A stretch of 50,131 nucleotides of DNA from Planctomycetota bacterium. GTDB lineage: Bacteria > Planctomycetota > Phycisphaerae > Phycisphaerales > SM1A02. Every line of letters starts with the position of its first letter. Positions within the stretch are counted from its first letter, which is position 1. This document shows positions 16,815 to 26,551 of the stretch, in pieces. The stretch lies in the NCBI GenBank assembly GCA_014381305.1, contig JACNLW010000039.1:1-50131 (forward strand), read 5' to 3'. The position numbers were made by a program, and so were the translations under genes. Under the pieces are notes generated by a model. The model did no database searches. It saw nothing but the letters and a program-made list of their open reading frames with translations, and was not told the origin of the DNA.

Positions 16815-16964
16815 CCCGCGTGTGAGTCGGGTCAAAAATTGTGCAGCCAATCACTCGATTGGTGAAGTAAAACAGAAATAGAAATCAAGTCGCCTTTGGT
16901 AGGCGATCATTGTTATTGAAAAGGAACGCTGCGGCTCAATGCTGTAGCAAAAAGGTGAATTACC

Positions 16965-19076
16965 ATGGCTTTAGATCTAAACAAAACAAGAAACATTGGC
17001 ATTTGTGCCCACATCGATGCTGGCAAAACAACCGTAACCGAACGAGTGTTGTACTACACCGGCAAGAGTTACAAAATCGGAGAAGTACACGAAGGTACTG
17101 CAACAATGGACTTCCTCGAGGAAGAACAAGAGCGCGGCATTACCATTCAATCTGCTGCGACAACCTGCCCATGGGAATTTGATGGTGAAACATACACAAT
17201 CAACTTGATCGATACTCCCGGACACGTTGACTTCACAATCGAAGTTGAACGTTCCATGCGAGTACTTGACGGAGCAGTGGCTGTGTTCGATGCAAAGGAA
17301 GGCGTTGAAGCCCAATCCGAAACTGTCTGGCGTCAAGCAGATCGATACAACGTCCCCCGCCTCTGCCTTATCAATAAGATGGACAAAATTGGCGCAGACT
17401 TTGAATTCAGTTACAACACTGTTCGTGAACGTCTCGGTGCGAACGCTGTTGCTGTGCAACTTCCAATCGGTGCTGGTGATGAATTTGAAGGAATTGTCGA
17501 CCTCATCGAAATGAAAGCGTACTATTTTGACAGCAGCGAAATGGGCGCGGTTGTAGAACAACGTGAAATTCCTGAAGATATGCAGGAAATGGCTGAACTT
17601 TGGAAGCACGATATCGTCGAGCGAATTGCAGAACTTGATGACGAACTCACGATGCTATATCTCGAAGATGAATCTGCGATCACTCCTGAGCAACTCAAAG
17701 CTGCACTTCGACGTGCAACCCTTGAAATGCGTGCGTTCCCAACATTCTGTGGTTCAGCGCTCAAGAACATCGGCGTTCAACGCGTCCTCAACGGCGTTAT
17801 TGAATACCTACCAAACCCAACTGAAGTTCCAGAAGTTGAAGGTACGAATCCAAAAGATGAAAGTGAAAAACTTACTCGTGCACACAATGACGAGGCTCCT
17901 TTCTCAGGCCTCGTCTTCAAAGTCGTCAACGATTCACATGGTGACCTCACGTATGTGCGTGTTTACTCTGGACGTCTTGAAAAAGGAAGCCGAGTGCTCA
18001 ATCCAGTAAATGGACGAAAAGAAAATGTTTCTCGCATCTATGAAATGCACGCAAAAGATCGTGCTGCACTTGACTATGCTCCCGCTGGTTCAATTGTCGC
18101 TGTCGTTGGCTTGAAAAACTCCGGCACTGGTGACACGTTATGTGATATCAACGACCCAATTGTTCTTGAACGAATACACTTCCCTGACCCAGTGATTTCA
18201 ATGTCGATCGAGCCAATTACAAACGACGACAAAAAGAAACTTGGCGAAGCTCTTACTACGATTACACGTGAAGACCCTTCATTCCGTGCACGATATAACG
18301 ATGAAACTGGCGAGACTATTATCTCCGGCATGGGTGAACTTCACCTTGAAATCGTCAAGAACAAACTCACACGCGATCTTAAAATCGGCGTCAACGTCGG
18401 AACACCACGTGTAAGTTATAGGGAAACAATTACTGGCGTTGCTGAAAATGTTCGCGGTAAGTTCGTAAAGCAATCTGGTGGACGCGGTCAGTTTGGTGAT
18501 GTTGTTCTCAACGTTCGCCCAATGACGGAAACAGAAGCAACTGAACAAGAACTCACTATGAAAAACGGTGTTGTGTTTGTTGAGAAGATTTCTGGCGGTG
18601 CAATTCCTCGCGAATACATTTCTTCAGTTGAAGCGGGTGTTCGAGCTGCAACTGCTTCGGGTATTCTTGGTGGTTATCCACTTGTGAATGTATGCGTCGA
18701 ATTGATCGATGGTTCGTATCACGAAGTTGACTCAAGCCAAGTTGCATTTGAACAAGCTGGCGCACTCGGTTGCCGCCAAGCATGTACGCAAGCGAAACTT
18801 GCACTGCTTGAACCGATTATGAAAGTTATCATCACAACTCCAGATGAGTTCTTCGGCGCAGTCAGCGGCGATCTTGCCTCACGACGCGGTCAAATCAATG
18901 ACTCTGAAGTTCGCGGTGTCGTTCGAATCATCAATGCAGAAGTACCACTTTCAGAAATGTTTGGTTACACAACTGTCTTGCGTGGCATGACACAAGGTCG
19001 CGCTTCCTCCACAATGGAACCATCTGAGTACAAACTGATGCCAGAAGGTCTCAAAAAGGAAGTTCTCGCTTCGTAA
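16965..19076 (+). CDS. fusA: Translation elongation factor G
   Basis: 703 residues, full canonical length. EF-G is the GTPase that drives tRNA-mRNA translocation and, with RRF, ribosome recycling. The G domain is complete: AHIDAGKTT (P-loop), [17 protein letters not shown] and NKMD. Domain IV has the [17 protein letters not shown] loop region and the C-terminus [16 protein letters not shown]. It is not in a str operon: rpsL, rpsG and tuf are absent and it has its own strong promoter and long structured leader. AAGGTGA precedes ATG by 6 nt. With several EF-G copies possible in this phylum, whether this is the main one cannot be judged from the window. Confidence 0.95.
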   Translation: MALDLNKTRNIGICAHIDAGKTTVTERVLYYTGKSYKIGEVHEGTATMDFLEEEQERGITIQSAATTCPWEFDGETYTINLIDTPGHVDFTIEVERSMRVLDGAVAVFDAKEGVEAQSETVWRQADRYNVPRLCLINKMDKIGADFEFSYNTVRERLGANAVAVQLPIGAGDEFEGIVDLIEMKAYYFDSSEMGAVVEQREIPEDMQEMAELWKHDIVERIAELDDELTMLYLEDESAITPEQLKAALRRATLEMRAFPTFCGSALKNIGVQRVLNGVIEYLPNPTEVPEVEGTNPKDESEKLTRAHNDEAPFSGLVFKVVNDSHGDLTYVRVYSGRLEKGSRVLNPVNGRKENVSRIYEMHAKDRAALDYAPAGSIVAVVGLKNSGTGDTLCDINDPIVLERIHFPDPVISMSIEPITNDDKKKLGEALTTITREDPSFRARYNDETGETIISGMGELHLEIVKNKLTRDLKIGVNVGTPRVSYRETITGVAENVRGKFVKQSGGRGQFGDVVLNVRPMTETEATEQELTMKNGVVFVEKISGGAIPREYISSVEAGVRAATASGILGGYPLVNVCVELIDGSYHEVDSSQVAFEQAGALGCRQACTQAKLALLEPIMKVIITTPDEFFGAVSGDLASRRGQINDSEVRGVVRIINAEVPLSEMFGYTTVLRGMTQGRASSTMEPSEYKLMPEGLKKEVLAS

Positions 19077-19095
19077 ATTGAAACCCTCGCGTACC

Positions 19096-20181
19096 ATGTC
19101 CGTTTGTATGCGTTTGAATACCCAAGACTATCTAAGCCTAGCCTGTGAACTTGCTGTTCGCGGGCATGGCCTAGTTGAGCCCAACCCTATGGTCGGGTGT
19201 GTGATTGTTGATCTCGCCGGAAACATTGTTGGCACAGGTTTTCACAAAAAAGTAGGCGAGGCACACGCCGAAATCAACGCGCTGCACGAGGCTGGTTCAC
19301 TCGCTCGTGGTGCAACTGCATACGTGACCCTTGAACCTTGCAACCATGTTGGACGAACGGGTCCCTGCGCACAAGCACTCCTTGATGCAGGCATTGCAAA
19401 AGTTGTCGTTGGTCACCGTGATCCAAACCCAGAAGCAGCAGGCGGTGGTACATTTCTAGCCAAGCATGGTGTTGAAGTTGTGTTTGAAGAGAACGATCAA
19501 TGCAGAAACATTCTCGCTCCTTTTCTTCACCGCGTGCAAACTAGTTTGCCTTGGGTTGTTTGCAAATGGGCACAAACTTCTGACGGTTACATCGAAACAC
19601 CAGAAGGCGAGTCGCCTTGGATAAGTGGCAAAGAAAGCCTACAACTCGTACACGAAAAACGTGGATGCGTCGATGCAATCATCCTCGGCGTTGGCACTGT
19701 AGTTGCTGACAACCCAAGCCTTACCGTGCGAAATGCCATTTCGCACCGAACGCCACTTCGCGTAGTTGTAGATCCAACACTCAGAATTCCACTCGATGCA
19801 ACTGTGCTTGATGGAGAAGTTCCTACCCTCATCGCGCATGGCAAAGATGCCAAACCACTTGAGTTGGAAAACCGCGCGATTTCTTTTTTGGAGTTACCAG
19901 AAATAAATGGCGCACTCGACCTTCATCCACTCATGAAACATCTTGTTGAAGAATACGATGCAACAAACGTCATTGTTGAAGGCGGAAAAACAACGTTTGA
20001 ACACGTATTCAATCAAAACCTCGCAGACGAACTCTGGATTTTTACATCGCCAAGAACAATAGGCGATGCGAACCTAGCCAATATGTCCTCGATCTTTGAT
20101 TCTCTCAATCCCTCCGAGTTAGAAAAAGTAATATCCGGCGTTGATTCCGTTTACCGCTGGTCTGTGAAAAGTAACAACTAA
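19096..20181 (+). CDS. ribD: Riboflavin biosynthesis protein RibD (bifunctional deaminase/reductase)
   Basis: 361 residues from ATG 19096; ATG 19108 is equally possible and gives the usual N-terminus (MRLNTQDYLSLACELA). The N-terminal deaminase domain has LVEPNPMVGCVIVD, GEAHAEINAL with the zinc His and catalytic Glu, and EPCNHVGRTGPCAQALLDAG with the two zinc cysteines. The C-terminal reductase domain has PWVVCKWAQTSDGYI, ILGVGTVVADNPSLTVR and VIVEGGKTTFEHV. Together they perform the second and third steps of riboflavin synthesis. It begins about 20 nt after fusA with no clear ribosome-binding site. No other rib gene is near. Confidence 0.93.
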   Translation: MSVCMRLNTQDYLSLACELAVRGHGLVEPNPMVGCVIVDLAGNIVGTGFHKKVGEAHAEINALHEAGSLARGATAYVTLEPCNHVGRTGPCAQALLDAGIAKVVVGHRDPNPEAAGGGTFLAKHGVEVVFEENDQCRNILAPFLHRVQTSLPWVVCKWAQTSDGYIETPEGESPWISGKESLQLVHEKRGCVDAIILGVGTVVADNPSLTVRNAISHRTPLRVVVDPTLRIPLDATVLDGEVPTLIAHGKDAKPLELENRAISFLELPEINGALDLHPLMKHLVEEYDATNVIVEGGKTTFEHVFNQNLADELWIFTSPRTIGDANLANMSSIFDSLNPSELEKVISGVDSVYRWSVKSNN

Positions 20182-20194
20182 CTGAGGGTTAGTT
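20176..20194. terminator. Short hairpin between convergent ribD and the DUF4340 gene
   Basis: AACTAAC-TGAGG-GTTAGTT, a 7-bp stem that contains the ribD stop codon and the stop of the opposite gene. AT-rich and without a T-tract, so termination is only a possibility. Confidence 0.3.
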
Positions 20195-21493
20195 ATTCAA
20201 AAACAATTCAAGCACTTCGCCTGCATCAGCGGGATGAAGGCGTAAAACGTTTTCGCCATTATCTAAAATCCAAGAGCCGTCCTCCTGTTTTGCAACGCGA
20301 ACAGTGTCCATCGGTATGCGATCGTACCCTTCTAATGTAATCGTCGCGACTTGTAATTTTCTGGGGTATGGTCCGATGGCAACCGAGATGGGGTGCGAAT
20401 CAAGAATCCATGAAAGCAGCGCACGCACATCTTCAACTTCTACGATTGTATCGCCGCGTGTTTCATCGACCCACGTTTCTAATTCGCGCCGTAGCATCGT
20501 TTCGCTTTCTTTTGAAGCAATTCGGATTCTTTTAACATCGAATGGCGAGACACCACTCCCCGTTGGTGCTGCAATGATTTCAGCAGTTGGAAACAATTGT
20601 GACAATCTATCCCAGTTCATACTAAACACCATTGGCGTATTTTTTAACTTGACATATCGATTTTGAGAACCAGCAGAAACTCTCCCGCCGATTAAAATCG
20701 TTTGCGTTTTTCCGTTTGTATCTGTAATTGCAAGTGAAGCCCGTGGCGAGAGAAGCGAAAACAATGCAAGATCTTCTGGCTCGTCGGCAACAAAGGAACC
20801 GAGTTTCACCGATGCCAAACGACCAATCCACTCTGTGAGCGCATCATCATGCACTCTTGCAGAAACTGGCTCCTGAATCATCCATTTTCCGCTCGTGCGG
20901 CTTAACGAAAGTAGATCGTCATCAATTCTTCGCTCGATTTTTTCTGCGTCAACTGCCAACTCAGGGAACAATCGAATGTCTCGCCAGTACCGATGGTCGG
21001 TATCGAGTGCAATCCGATGTAACGATTGTGAAACAATCACTGGCTGACCACCATCAACAGCAGCATACGCCCTGCCGCCAAGCGTCATTCGACCAAGTGC
21101 AATCTCGATCATCTCATTTTTGGTTGCTAGTGTAATGCTATCTGCATGTTCTCCAAGACCAAGAGTATCTTTTGAAACGTCACCTTCTACAACACCAATT
21201 TGCAACACACCTTGCGTTCGATCGATAACGTTCATCATCGAGTTTGTGTCCATCCTGCACAGAAATGGTTTCGTTTGCCACCATATTCCATCTACGCGTT
21301 CAAACAGGAACTCTTCACTTCCCCTATTCAACGTAATCATTTCAATTTCACTTGAAGTAATTGCATTTTCTGGGAGTAACAACACAACCTCATCTTGATG
21401 ATTGATCACTTCTATAGAACGTTGCCACATTGCAAAGCCAGAAAGCAAAATCGCAACGAGAACAAGTAACCAAACGTATGCAGTACGGATCAT
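20189..21493 (-). CDS. DUF4340 domain protein (Gld-type ABC partner)
   Basis: 434 residues from ATG 21493, which overlaps the upstream stop by 4 nt and is preceded by GAGGA. An N-terminal anchor (TAYVWLLVLVAILLSGFAMW) is followed by an extracytoplasmic region with repeated DUF4340 units. Typical blocks are FERVDGIWWQTKPF, TLGLGEHADSITLAT, RHWRD-like HRYWRDIRLFP, and a second unit with GGRVSAGSQNRYVKLK. In many bacteria DUF4340 genes follow gldA-gldFG homologues, as here. The role is unknown; it may be an accessory of the membrane complex. Confidence 0.8.
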   Translation of the reverse strand: MIRTAYVWLLVLVAILLSGFAMWQRSIEVINHQDEVVLLLPENAITSSEIEMITLNRGSEEFLFERVDGIWWQTKPFLCRMDTNSMMNVIDRTQGVLQIGVVEGDVSKDTLGLGEHADSITLATKNEMIEIALGRMTLGGRAYAAVDGGQPVIVSQSLHRIALDTDHRYWRDIRLFPELAVDAEKIERRIDDDLLSLSRTSGKWMIQEPVSARVHDDALTEWIGRLASVKLGSFVADEPEDLALFSLLSPRASLAITDTNGKTQTILIGGRVSAGSQNRYVKLKNTPMVFSMNWDRLSQLFPTAEIIAAPTGSGVSPFDVKRIRIASKESETMLRRELETWVDETRGDTIVEVEDVRALLSWILDSHPISVAIGPYPRKLQVATITLEGYDRIPMDTVRVAKQEDGSWILDNGENVLRLHPADAGEVLELFLNN

Positions 21494-24165
21494 GCGGCTT
21501 TCCTCTTGATCGATGCAACACTTGAAACTGATAATATGAACACAGGTACACCGATAATCAAAACGAAGAGCCAAACTGTATACATCGTAGAAGTGAGTCC
21601 TTCGATGCGACTTGACTGCTTCCCAAGTGGGCTTGCAGCAATCCATTCATCTAAACCAGCGAGCCACGAAACCGATGCTAAAAGGAATTCACTGTTGCCA
21701 GGATTTGCCATCGTCACTTGCCCATCGCCCAATTGCGCTGCGCGGTCAGCTGCCCATGAAAGTAACCAACCGCCAGAACCAACAACAATTGCCCTAGCAT
21801 TTTCATGGTGCACAACTGCACTCGCAACTGAAAGTTCCTCTTGAAGTCTAGTTTTTCCCGTCCCATCCGTTTCAGCAGCCCAATTTTCATCTAGCCACCG
21901 ATCGTCATCTGGCATAATTGCAAGCAACGATTCCCCGCCGCTGATTTCTATTGGTAGTGGCATATATATTCGCCGAGAATCGACTGCTCTTGCAATTGAG
22001 TGCTCACCAACCGAACGATCAATCAGTTGCGCACGCTGGATGTGGACTTGTTGTGGACCAACAGCGACTTGTTGTAATACAACTTTCGATGTATTCGCTT
22101 CAACGCCAAGTTGTAGAAGCAACTTTGCCCACGGATCAACTTGTCCATACCTAGGCAACAAACTTGGTTGTACGTTCAACATGACTGCCTCATTCCCTGC
22201 AAGCAACCCTGTCACTGCATCGAGTAATGTTTGCTCGCGTTGCGAAATTTCTAAGCCCGCCCGACTCGAAGGTGGAATCACGACATACACAATTGGTCCG
22301 TCGCCCAATGATGGCCTTGCGCTATCTGCTGGATTCCATTCTAACACTCGGAATCGGCTCGATTCCAACAACCCTTGCACTGCTGCGATATCAACACCCT
22401 CTTTATTTTTTACAAGCAAAGATTGTTCTTCAGCGTGCACGAATACAACCTGTGGAATCTCTTCTGCATCAAGGGAACGCAACGCAGAAGAGATGATTTG
22501 TTCACCTCGAAAGCGTTGATCTTGTGCAATCCCACTTGACGATCTTGTTGCGGGAAAAAGTAATGAAGCAGAAATCATTGTCGCCCTCGTTGGCGACATC
22601 ATAATCGCTCCCTGACCTTCAGTGAGTTGCATCGCTAAATCACCAAGTTCAAGCCTGCCCAACCTTCGAAGTGCATCGTCTGACTTTGCTAATTTTGCCG
22701 ACATTGTTTCAAACGCGACTGCTTCTTCATTCGATGCAACAGAAATTGCATCACTTCTTCCTTCCTGCAACCACCAAGCAACCTCTGAAAGTTCGCGAGA
22801 CCATCTTCCATTTGCTGCGGCTAAAATATCTCTCGCAACAGAAAGCCTTGGGAGTGGCTTTGCCGCATCAACAAACATTGCCTTGTCAACTTCATCAAGG
22901 ATCAAATTTCCATCACGCCCCAATAGTGCAAGCGACGTTGTGAGTGTATTGAGTGTTTCAAGTTCTTTTGGAGTTACTTGTAGTTGAGAAACAAGTTCCG
23001 CCCACGCCGACTCGCTTGAAGCAAAAGTCATAAGTTCTTGGAATGTTTTCTTTCCAGTTGCTATCGCAGTCTCTGCACTTTGCAATTCAACTGCATAAAT
23101 TTTCATGAGATTGTGCAGCAATCCTTCATACGCAGTAATTGAATTTGGATTTGATGGATCGATTCGTTCAACTGTTATATGTTCAGATGCATCATCGTAA
23201 CGACGAAGCACTTCATCGACTTGCTTAGTCACCGATCTATCGGTCAACGATTCATCCATAAGAACAACAATTCGCCAAGGTTCTTCTAGTGTATTCATGA
23301 ATGAAGTCGTTTGATCGCTCAACGTATATTTTCTTGATCCTGTTGCATCAAATCGAATTCTGAATTGTTCCTGCAAGGCGATTTCATTTATCGCAACAAG
23401 TGATGCAACTAAACAAACTCCAGAAATAATGATTTTAGATAACTGTAGCGAAGGACGACGAGTTCGGTCAACTGCAAATGCAGCAACAAGAACCATCACC
23501 ACCATGATTGAGAGAAAATAAACAACGCCTGAACTGTCTAGTAGACCAATCGAAAAAGCGCTCGTGCGAAGGTCGGGGTCAAAAGCAAAGACAAAATCTG
23601 CAAACTTTGAAGGAACAAGTGTTGGAATGACTTTCGTTCCAAGGGAAAGCGTCAACCAGAAGAATGTTGTCACCAAATACGCAACTGTTTGAGAAGTTGT
23701 AAGCGAAGAAACAACAATACCAGTTGCAAGTACGGCACCACCAAGCAAAAACATGCCCAAGTATCCGCTCAAAATTGCGCCGTAATCTGGTTGTGCATAT
23801 ATTTCTAACACAAGCACAATCGGTACTGTCGTCAACAGTACAAAAAGAAGAAAACTCCACGCAGCAATGAACTTTCCCTTTGCGAGTTGGAAAGATGAAA
23901 TTGGAGATGCAAGTAAAAGATCCCACGTCCCCACTCGCCGCTCTTCCGCAATCAGACGCATTGTGATTGCTGGGCAGAGCAAGATAAGTAACCAAGCTGA
24001 AAAATCAAAGACTGGTCGCATTGTTGCAATGCCACCTTGATCAAACACACCTGAGATAAATGCAATAGCGCACAAAGAAGAAAACAATGCCGCGACGATC
24101 GGACCAGTTGCGACGCAAAATAGTGAACGCAAATCGCGTCTAAAAAGAGCAAATCCACTTTTCAT
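21490..24165 (-). CDS. Fused ABC-2 permease and GldG-like protein
   Basis: 891 residues. Residues 1-~240 form an ABC-2 permease with about six helices (for example SAWLLILLCPAITMRLIAEERRVGTWDLLLASPISS and FLGGAVLATGIVVSSL-type spans), as in GldF. After another helix (~250-275) comes a long extracytoplasmic part beginning RKYTLSDQTTSFMNTLEEPWRIVVL, the GldG/ABC-type uncharacterised transport family signature. A C-terminal anchor (VWLFVLIIGVPVFILSV) and basic tail end it. In Flavobacterium GldF and GldG are separate. The substrate is unknown, and nothing shows actual gliding here. It overlaps both neighbours by 4 nt. Confidence 0.82.
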   Translation of the reverse strand: MKSGFALFRRDLRSLFCVATGPIVAALFSSLCAIAFISGVFDQGGIATMRPVFDFSAWLLILLCPAITMRLIAEERRVGTWDLLLASPISSFQLAKGKFIAAWSFLLFVLLTTVPIVLVLEIYAQPDYGAILSGYLGMFLLGGAVLATGIVVSSLTTSQTVAYLVTTFFWLTLSLGTKVIPTLVPSKFADFVFAFDPDLRTSAFSIGLLDSSGVVYFLSIMVVMVLVAAFAVDRTRRPSLQLSKIIISGVCLVASLVAINEIALQEQFRIRFDATGSRKYTLSDQTTSFMNTLEEPWRIVVLMDESLTDRSVTKQVDEVLRRYDDASEHITVERIDPSNPNSITAYEGLLHNLMKIYAVELQSAETAIATGKKTFQELMTFASSESAWAELVSQLQVTPKELETLNTLTTSLALLGRDGNLILDEVDKAMFVDAAKPLPRLSVARDILAAANGRWSRELSEVAWWLQEGRSDAISVASNEEAVAFETMSAKLAKSDDALRRLGRLELGDLAMQLTEGQGAIMMSPTRATMISASLLFPATRSSSGIAQDQRFRGEQIISSALRSLDAEEIPQVVFVHAEEQSLLVKNKEGVDIAAVQGLLESSRFRVLEWNPADSARPSLGDGPIVYVVIPPSSRAGLEISQREQTLLDAVTGLLAGNEAVMLNVQPSLLPRYGQVDPWAKLLLQLGVEANTSKVVLQQVAVGPQQVHIQRAQLIDRSVGEHSIARAVDSRRIYMPLPIEISGGESLLAIMPDDDRWLDENWAAETDGTGKTRLQEELSVASAVVHHENARAIVVGSGGWLLSWAADRAAQLGDGQVTMANPGNSEFLLASVSWLAGLDEWIAASPLGKQSSRIEGLTSTMYTVWLFVLIIGVPVFILSVSSVASIKRKAA

Positions 24166-25064
24166 GCGTGCACCTGCGATTCTTGAATAAGTCGGAGATA
24201 CGTCATCTCTGTCGATTCGCCGACGGGTTGAATCAACCGAATCAAACCGCCCTCCTCGGAAACGATCTTGGCAATGTCTTCACCAGAAATATTGTCGCAT
24301 TCACAACGCATCCAGTTCTCATCAATGGAAACACGAGTTGATGTAGAAAGTTTTGAAGCGATCGAATGTGGAGAAACTTCAACTGAAACAGAAGTTTTTC
24401 CAGTGCGAAGTGATTCAAACGTACCGTCTGCAACAATTCGCCCTTGGCAAAGTATAGACACAACATCACATGTTGCTTCAACCTCTGCAAGATTGTGTGA
24501 CGAATAAAGGACTGCTGCATCAGAAGCAACCTCCTTCACAATCGCACGAAATGAAACGCTCTGTTCTGGGTCTAGCCCAGTCGATGGTTCATCGAGTACG
24601 ACAAGTTTTGGTTGATGCAGTAACGCAGCTGCAAGTCCAACGCGTTGAGTGTAACCACGGGATAATGTTCCGATGGTTTGATTGAGCACGCGCGCAATGT
24701 CACATCTCTCTGCCCAAGTTTCTATTGCGAGTGTGCGACTCGTTTTATTGAGTCCATACATTCGTCCCACATATAAAAGATAGTCAATCGCTCGGAGTTC
24801 ATTTGGTAGCGGTGCACCTTCAGGCAAATACCCAATACGCCGTTTCGCTTGAACGGGATTGCTCGATACATCTATGCCATCGATCAAAATCGTTCCCTGA
24901 GTAGGAGCAAGCACCCCGCAAATCATCCGAAGCGCAGTTGTTTTTCCAGCACCATTTGGGCCTAAAAGTCCACGGATTTGCCCCTTTTGAAGAGACAGAT
25001 CAACGCTTCGAAGTGCTTGAAACGATGCAAAATTGCGGGTCAAGTTGGTAGTTTGAAGGATCAT
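24162..25064 (-). CDS. ABC transporter ATP-binding protein (GldA-like)
   Basis: 300 residues from ATG 25064; the longer open frame to 25202 has no supporting start. Walker A is GLLGPNGAGKTT, the signature is LSRGYTQRVGLAAALLH, and Walker B is LVVLDEPSTGLDPEQ, with LYSSHNLAEVEATCD as the H-loop. The C-terminal ~80 residues are the usual DrrA/GldA-type extension. It should energise the permease encoded next, which it overlaps by 4 nt. It heads the three-gene operon. Confidence 0.9.
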   Translation of the reverse strand: MILQTTNLTRNFASFQALRSVDLSLQKGQIRGLLGPNGAGKTTALRMICGVLAPTQGTILIDGIDVSSNPVQAKRRIGYLPEGAPLPNELRAIDYLLYVGRMYGLNKTSRTLAIETWAERCDIARVLNQTIGTLSRGYTQRVGLAAALLHQPKLVVLDEPSTGLDPEQSVSFRAIVKEVASDAAVLYSSHNLAEVEATCDVVSILCQGRIVADGTFESLRTGKTSVSVEVSPHSIASKLSTSTRVSIDENWMRCECDNISGEDIAKIVSEEGGLIRLIQPVGESTEMTYLRLIQESQVHA

Positions 25065-25166
25065 CTTGTAGAGAGTGTGGATATTATGGCAAAAAAGCCA
25101 TGAAGTTACTCTGAAAGTACCGCAGTTTATCAAGCAAAAGGGGTCAATACTCCGATGGCATTTCGA

Positions 25167-25194
25167 TTGCATCTTTAAAAAATGGGTGTAGGCT
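25167..25194 (+). promoter_or_regulatory. Possible promoter of the GAF/receiver gene
   Basis: TTGCAT (25167-25172), 16 nt, TAGGCT (25189-25194). The start codon at 25211 is preceded by AAGGTA. The region 25065-25210 is the divergent control region shared with the ABC operon. Confidence 0.35.
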
Positions 25195-25210
25195 AGGAAC
25201 AAGTAAGGTA

Positions 25211-26518
25211 ATGACTACGACAATGGCAAAGAAACGCCAACGATTACAAATTGCGTTCGACGCTACGATCGACCCAGAGATCGCAGCGTTGCTGTCCTCA
25301 CATTTTGAAATCGTAGACCCTGACCAAGAAAGTGATTTGATCCTTTCAGGTGGTGGGGCAATTCAAGCAAAAATCAACGCCATCTGCGATGCTGGTATGG
25401 AGCTTACGCAGTTCGATGCCTCGACCGTTCGGTCCCTCAATGTTGCCCAGCGACTTCGATTGATGGAAGAGAAAGTTGTGCGTTATGTGCACGACCTTCT
25501 CGATATGGATAACTTTGAAATACGGTTACTTGATCAGCGCTCAGGGGCACTCGAATTGGTCATCGCGGAAAATCTTTCACCCCTTAAAATAGGTGAAGTT
25601 ATCTTTGCGAAAGAAACTGAAAATGGAATTTGTGGACTCGTCGCATCAACCGGAACAAGTCATATCTGTCCTGATGTAGATGCTGAACCTCTCTATAAAA
25701 CTGGTCTTGATAGTGCAGCATCGTCATTGACTGTTCCGCTGTGGATGAACGACAAAATTATCGGTGTGTTTAATGCCGAATCAAAAACGAAAAACGCGTT
25801 CGATGATAACGATCGGAGAATGGCTGAAATTTTTGGAAGATACATCGCCGGTGCAATGCACACACTTGATCTCTTGGTCGTCGAACGATATACAACGAAC
25901 GAAGAAGTCTCCAAGAACATTCTTGCAGAACTAGAAGATCCATTAAAAATTATCGCTGAACTTTCTCATACATTGCTCGAAGAAGGAAGCGATGTTGAAA
26001 CTGCAAAGAAACTTGTCGAAGCTTCCGAAACTGTTTCCTTACGGCTAAAAACATGCACCGGTGGACCACAAACAATTTTAGATGCTGACCGAGCTGGTTT
26101 TATTCAACCAGATCCAACACTTCAAGGTAAAACTGTTCTTGTTGCTGATGATGAAGAGGTCGTTCGATTTGGCGTACGCGATGTCATGGCAAAACTCGGT
26201 TTTGAAGTCACTGTGTGCGTGAACGGAACTGAAACGTATGAAGTTCTCAAAGAAACAAATGCGGCTGGGAAGAAATTTGATATGATTATTTCTGATATTC
26301 GCATGCCAGGGCTCAATGGATATGAAGTTTTCCACGCCGCAACTGAAATGTGGCCCGATCAGCTAGTTGTTCTCATGACTGGCTTTGGATATGACCCCCA
26401 CCATTCAATTATGCGAGCAAGTCAAGAAGGCATGCACACTGTTTTGTTCAAACCATTTAGAACTGACCAACTGATAGAGATAGTGCAAAAAGCTTGCCGA
26501 AAAAAGGTCGGGAATTAA
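25211..26518 (+). CDS. GAF domain plus response-regulator receiver protein (no kinase domain)
   Basis: 435 residues. Residues ~85-225 form a GAF domain (YVHDLLDMDNFEIRLLDQRS through VPLWMNDKIIGVFNAES). Residues ~230-285 look like a histidine-kinase dimerisation helix pair: NILAELEDPLKIIAELSHTLLEE fits ISHELRNPL-type sequences, but Ala239 replaces the phospho-acceptor His. No HATPase domain follows. The C-terminus is a CheY-like receiver with Asp362 in MIISDIRMPG and Lys in LFKPF. It is therefore likely a signal integrator that is phosphorylated by another kinase. The first ~80 residues are not recognised. Confidence 0.78.
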   Translation: MTTTMAKKRQRLQIAFDATIDPEIAALLSSHFEIVDPDQESDLILSGGGAIQAKINAICDAGMELTQFDASTVRSLNVAQRLRLMEEKVVRYVHDLLDMDNFEIRLLDQRSGALELVIAENLSPLKIGEVIFAKETENGICGLVASTGTSHICPDVDAEPLYKTGLDSAASSLTVPLWMNDKIIGVFNAESKTKNAFDDNDRRMAEIFGRYIAGAMHTLDLLVVERYTTNEEVSKNILAELEDPLKIIAELSHTLLEEGSDVETAKKLVEASETVSLRLKTCTGGPQTILDADRAGFIQPDPTLQGKTVLVADDEEVVRFGVRDVMAKLGFEVTVCVNGTETYEVLKETNAAGKKFDMIISDIRMPGLNGYEVFHAATEMWPDQLVVLMTGFGYDPHHSIMRASQEGMHTVLFKPFRTDQLIEIVQKACRKKVGN

Positions 26519-26539
26519 AGAACTGACCCAATTCGCACG

Positions 26540-26545
26540 TACAAT
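26540..26545 (+). promoter_or_regulatory. Putative leaderless promoter of prmC
   Basis: TACAAT, then CCCTGC, then the GTG start. No ribosome-binding site. Same spacing as at mnmA, purD, the Kef gene and the WYL gene. Confidence 0.45.
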
Positions 26546-26551
26546 CCCTGC

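Larger units (their letters stand above)
16675..16964 (+). ncRNA. Hairpin-rich 5' leader of fusA (candidate cis-regulatory RNA)
   Basis: Stems seen directly: TTGACG/CGTCAA (16688-16704); a closing stem GGCTGCA/TGCAGCC (16782-16788 with 16842-16848) enclosing TTTCCC-AAAT-GGGAAA (16796-16811) and TGACCCG/CGGGTCA (16812-16834), i.e. a three-way junction. Next come CCAATC-ACTC-GATTGG (16847-16862), TCGCCT/AGGCGA (16890-16906) and GCTGCGGC/GCTGTAGC (16928-16948, two G-U pairs). The last lies just before the AAGGTGA ribosome-binding site at 16952-16958. The junction stem and the CCAATC hairpin share bases 16847-16848, so they compete. Two short ORFs lie in the same part. The family is not recognised. 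Confidence 0.6.

Noticed and set aside
25065-25202. N-terminal extension of the ABC ATPase
   Set aside because: The 46 extra residues are unlike any ATPase start and cover the divergent promoter region.
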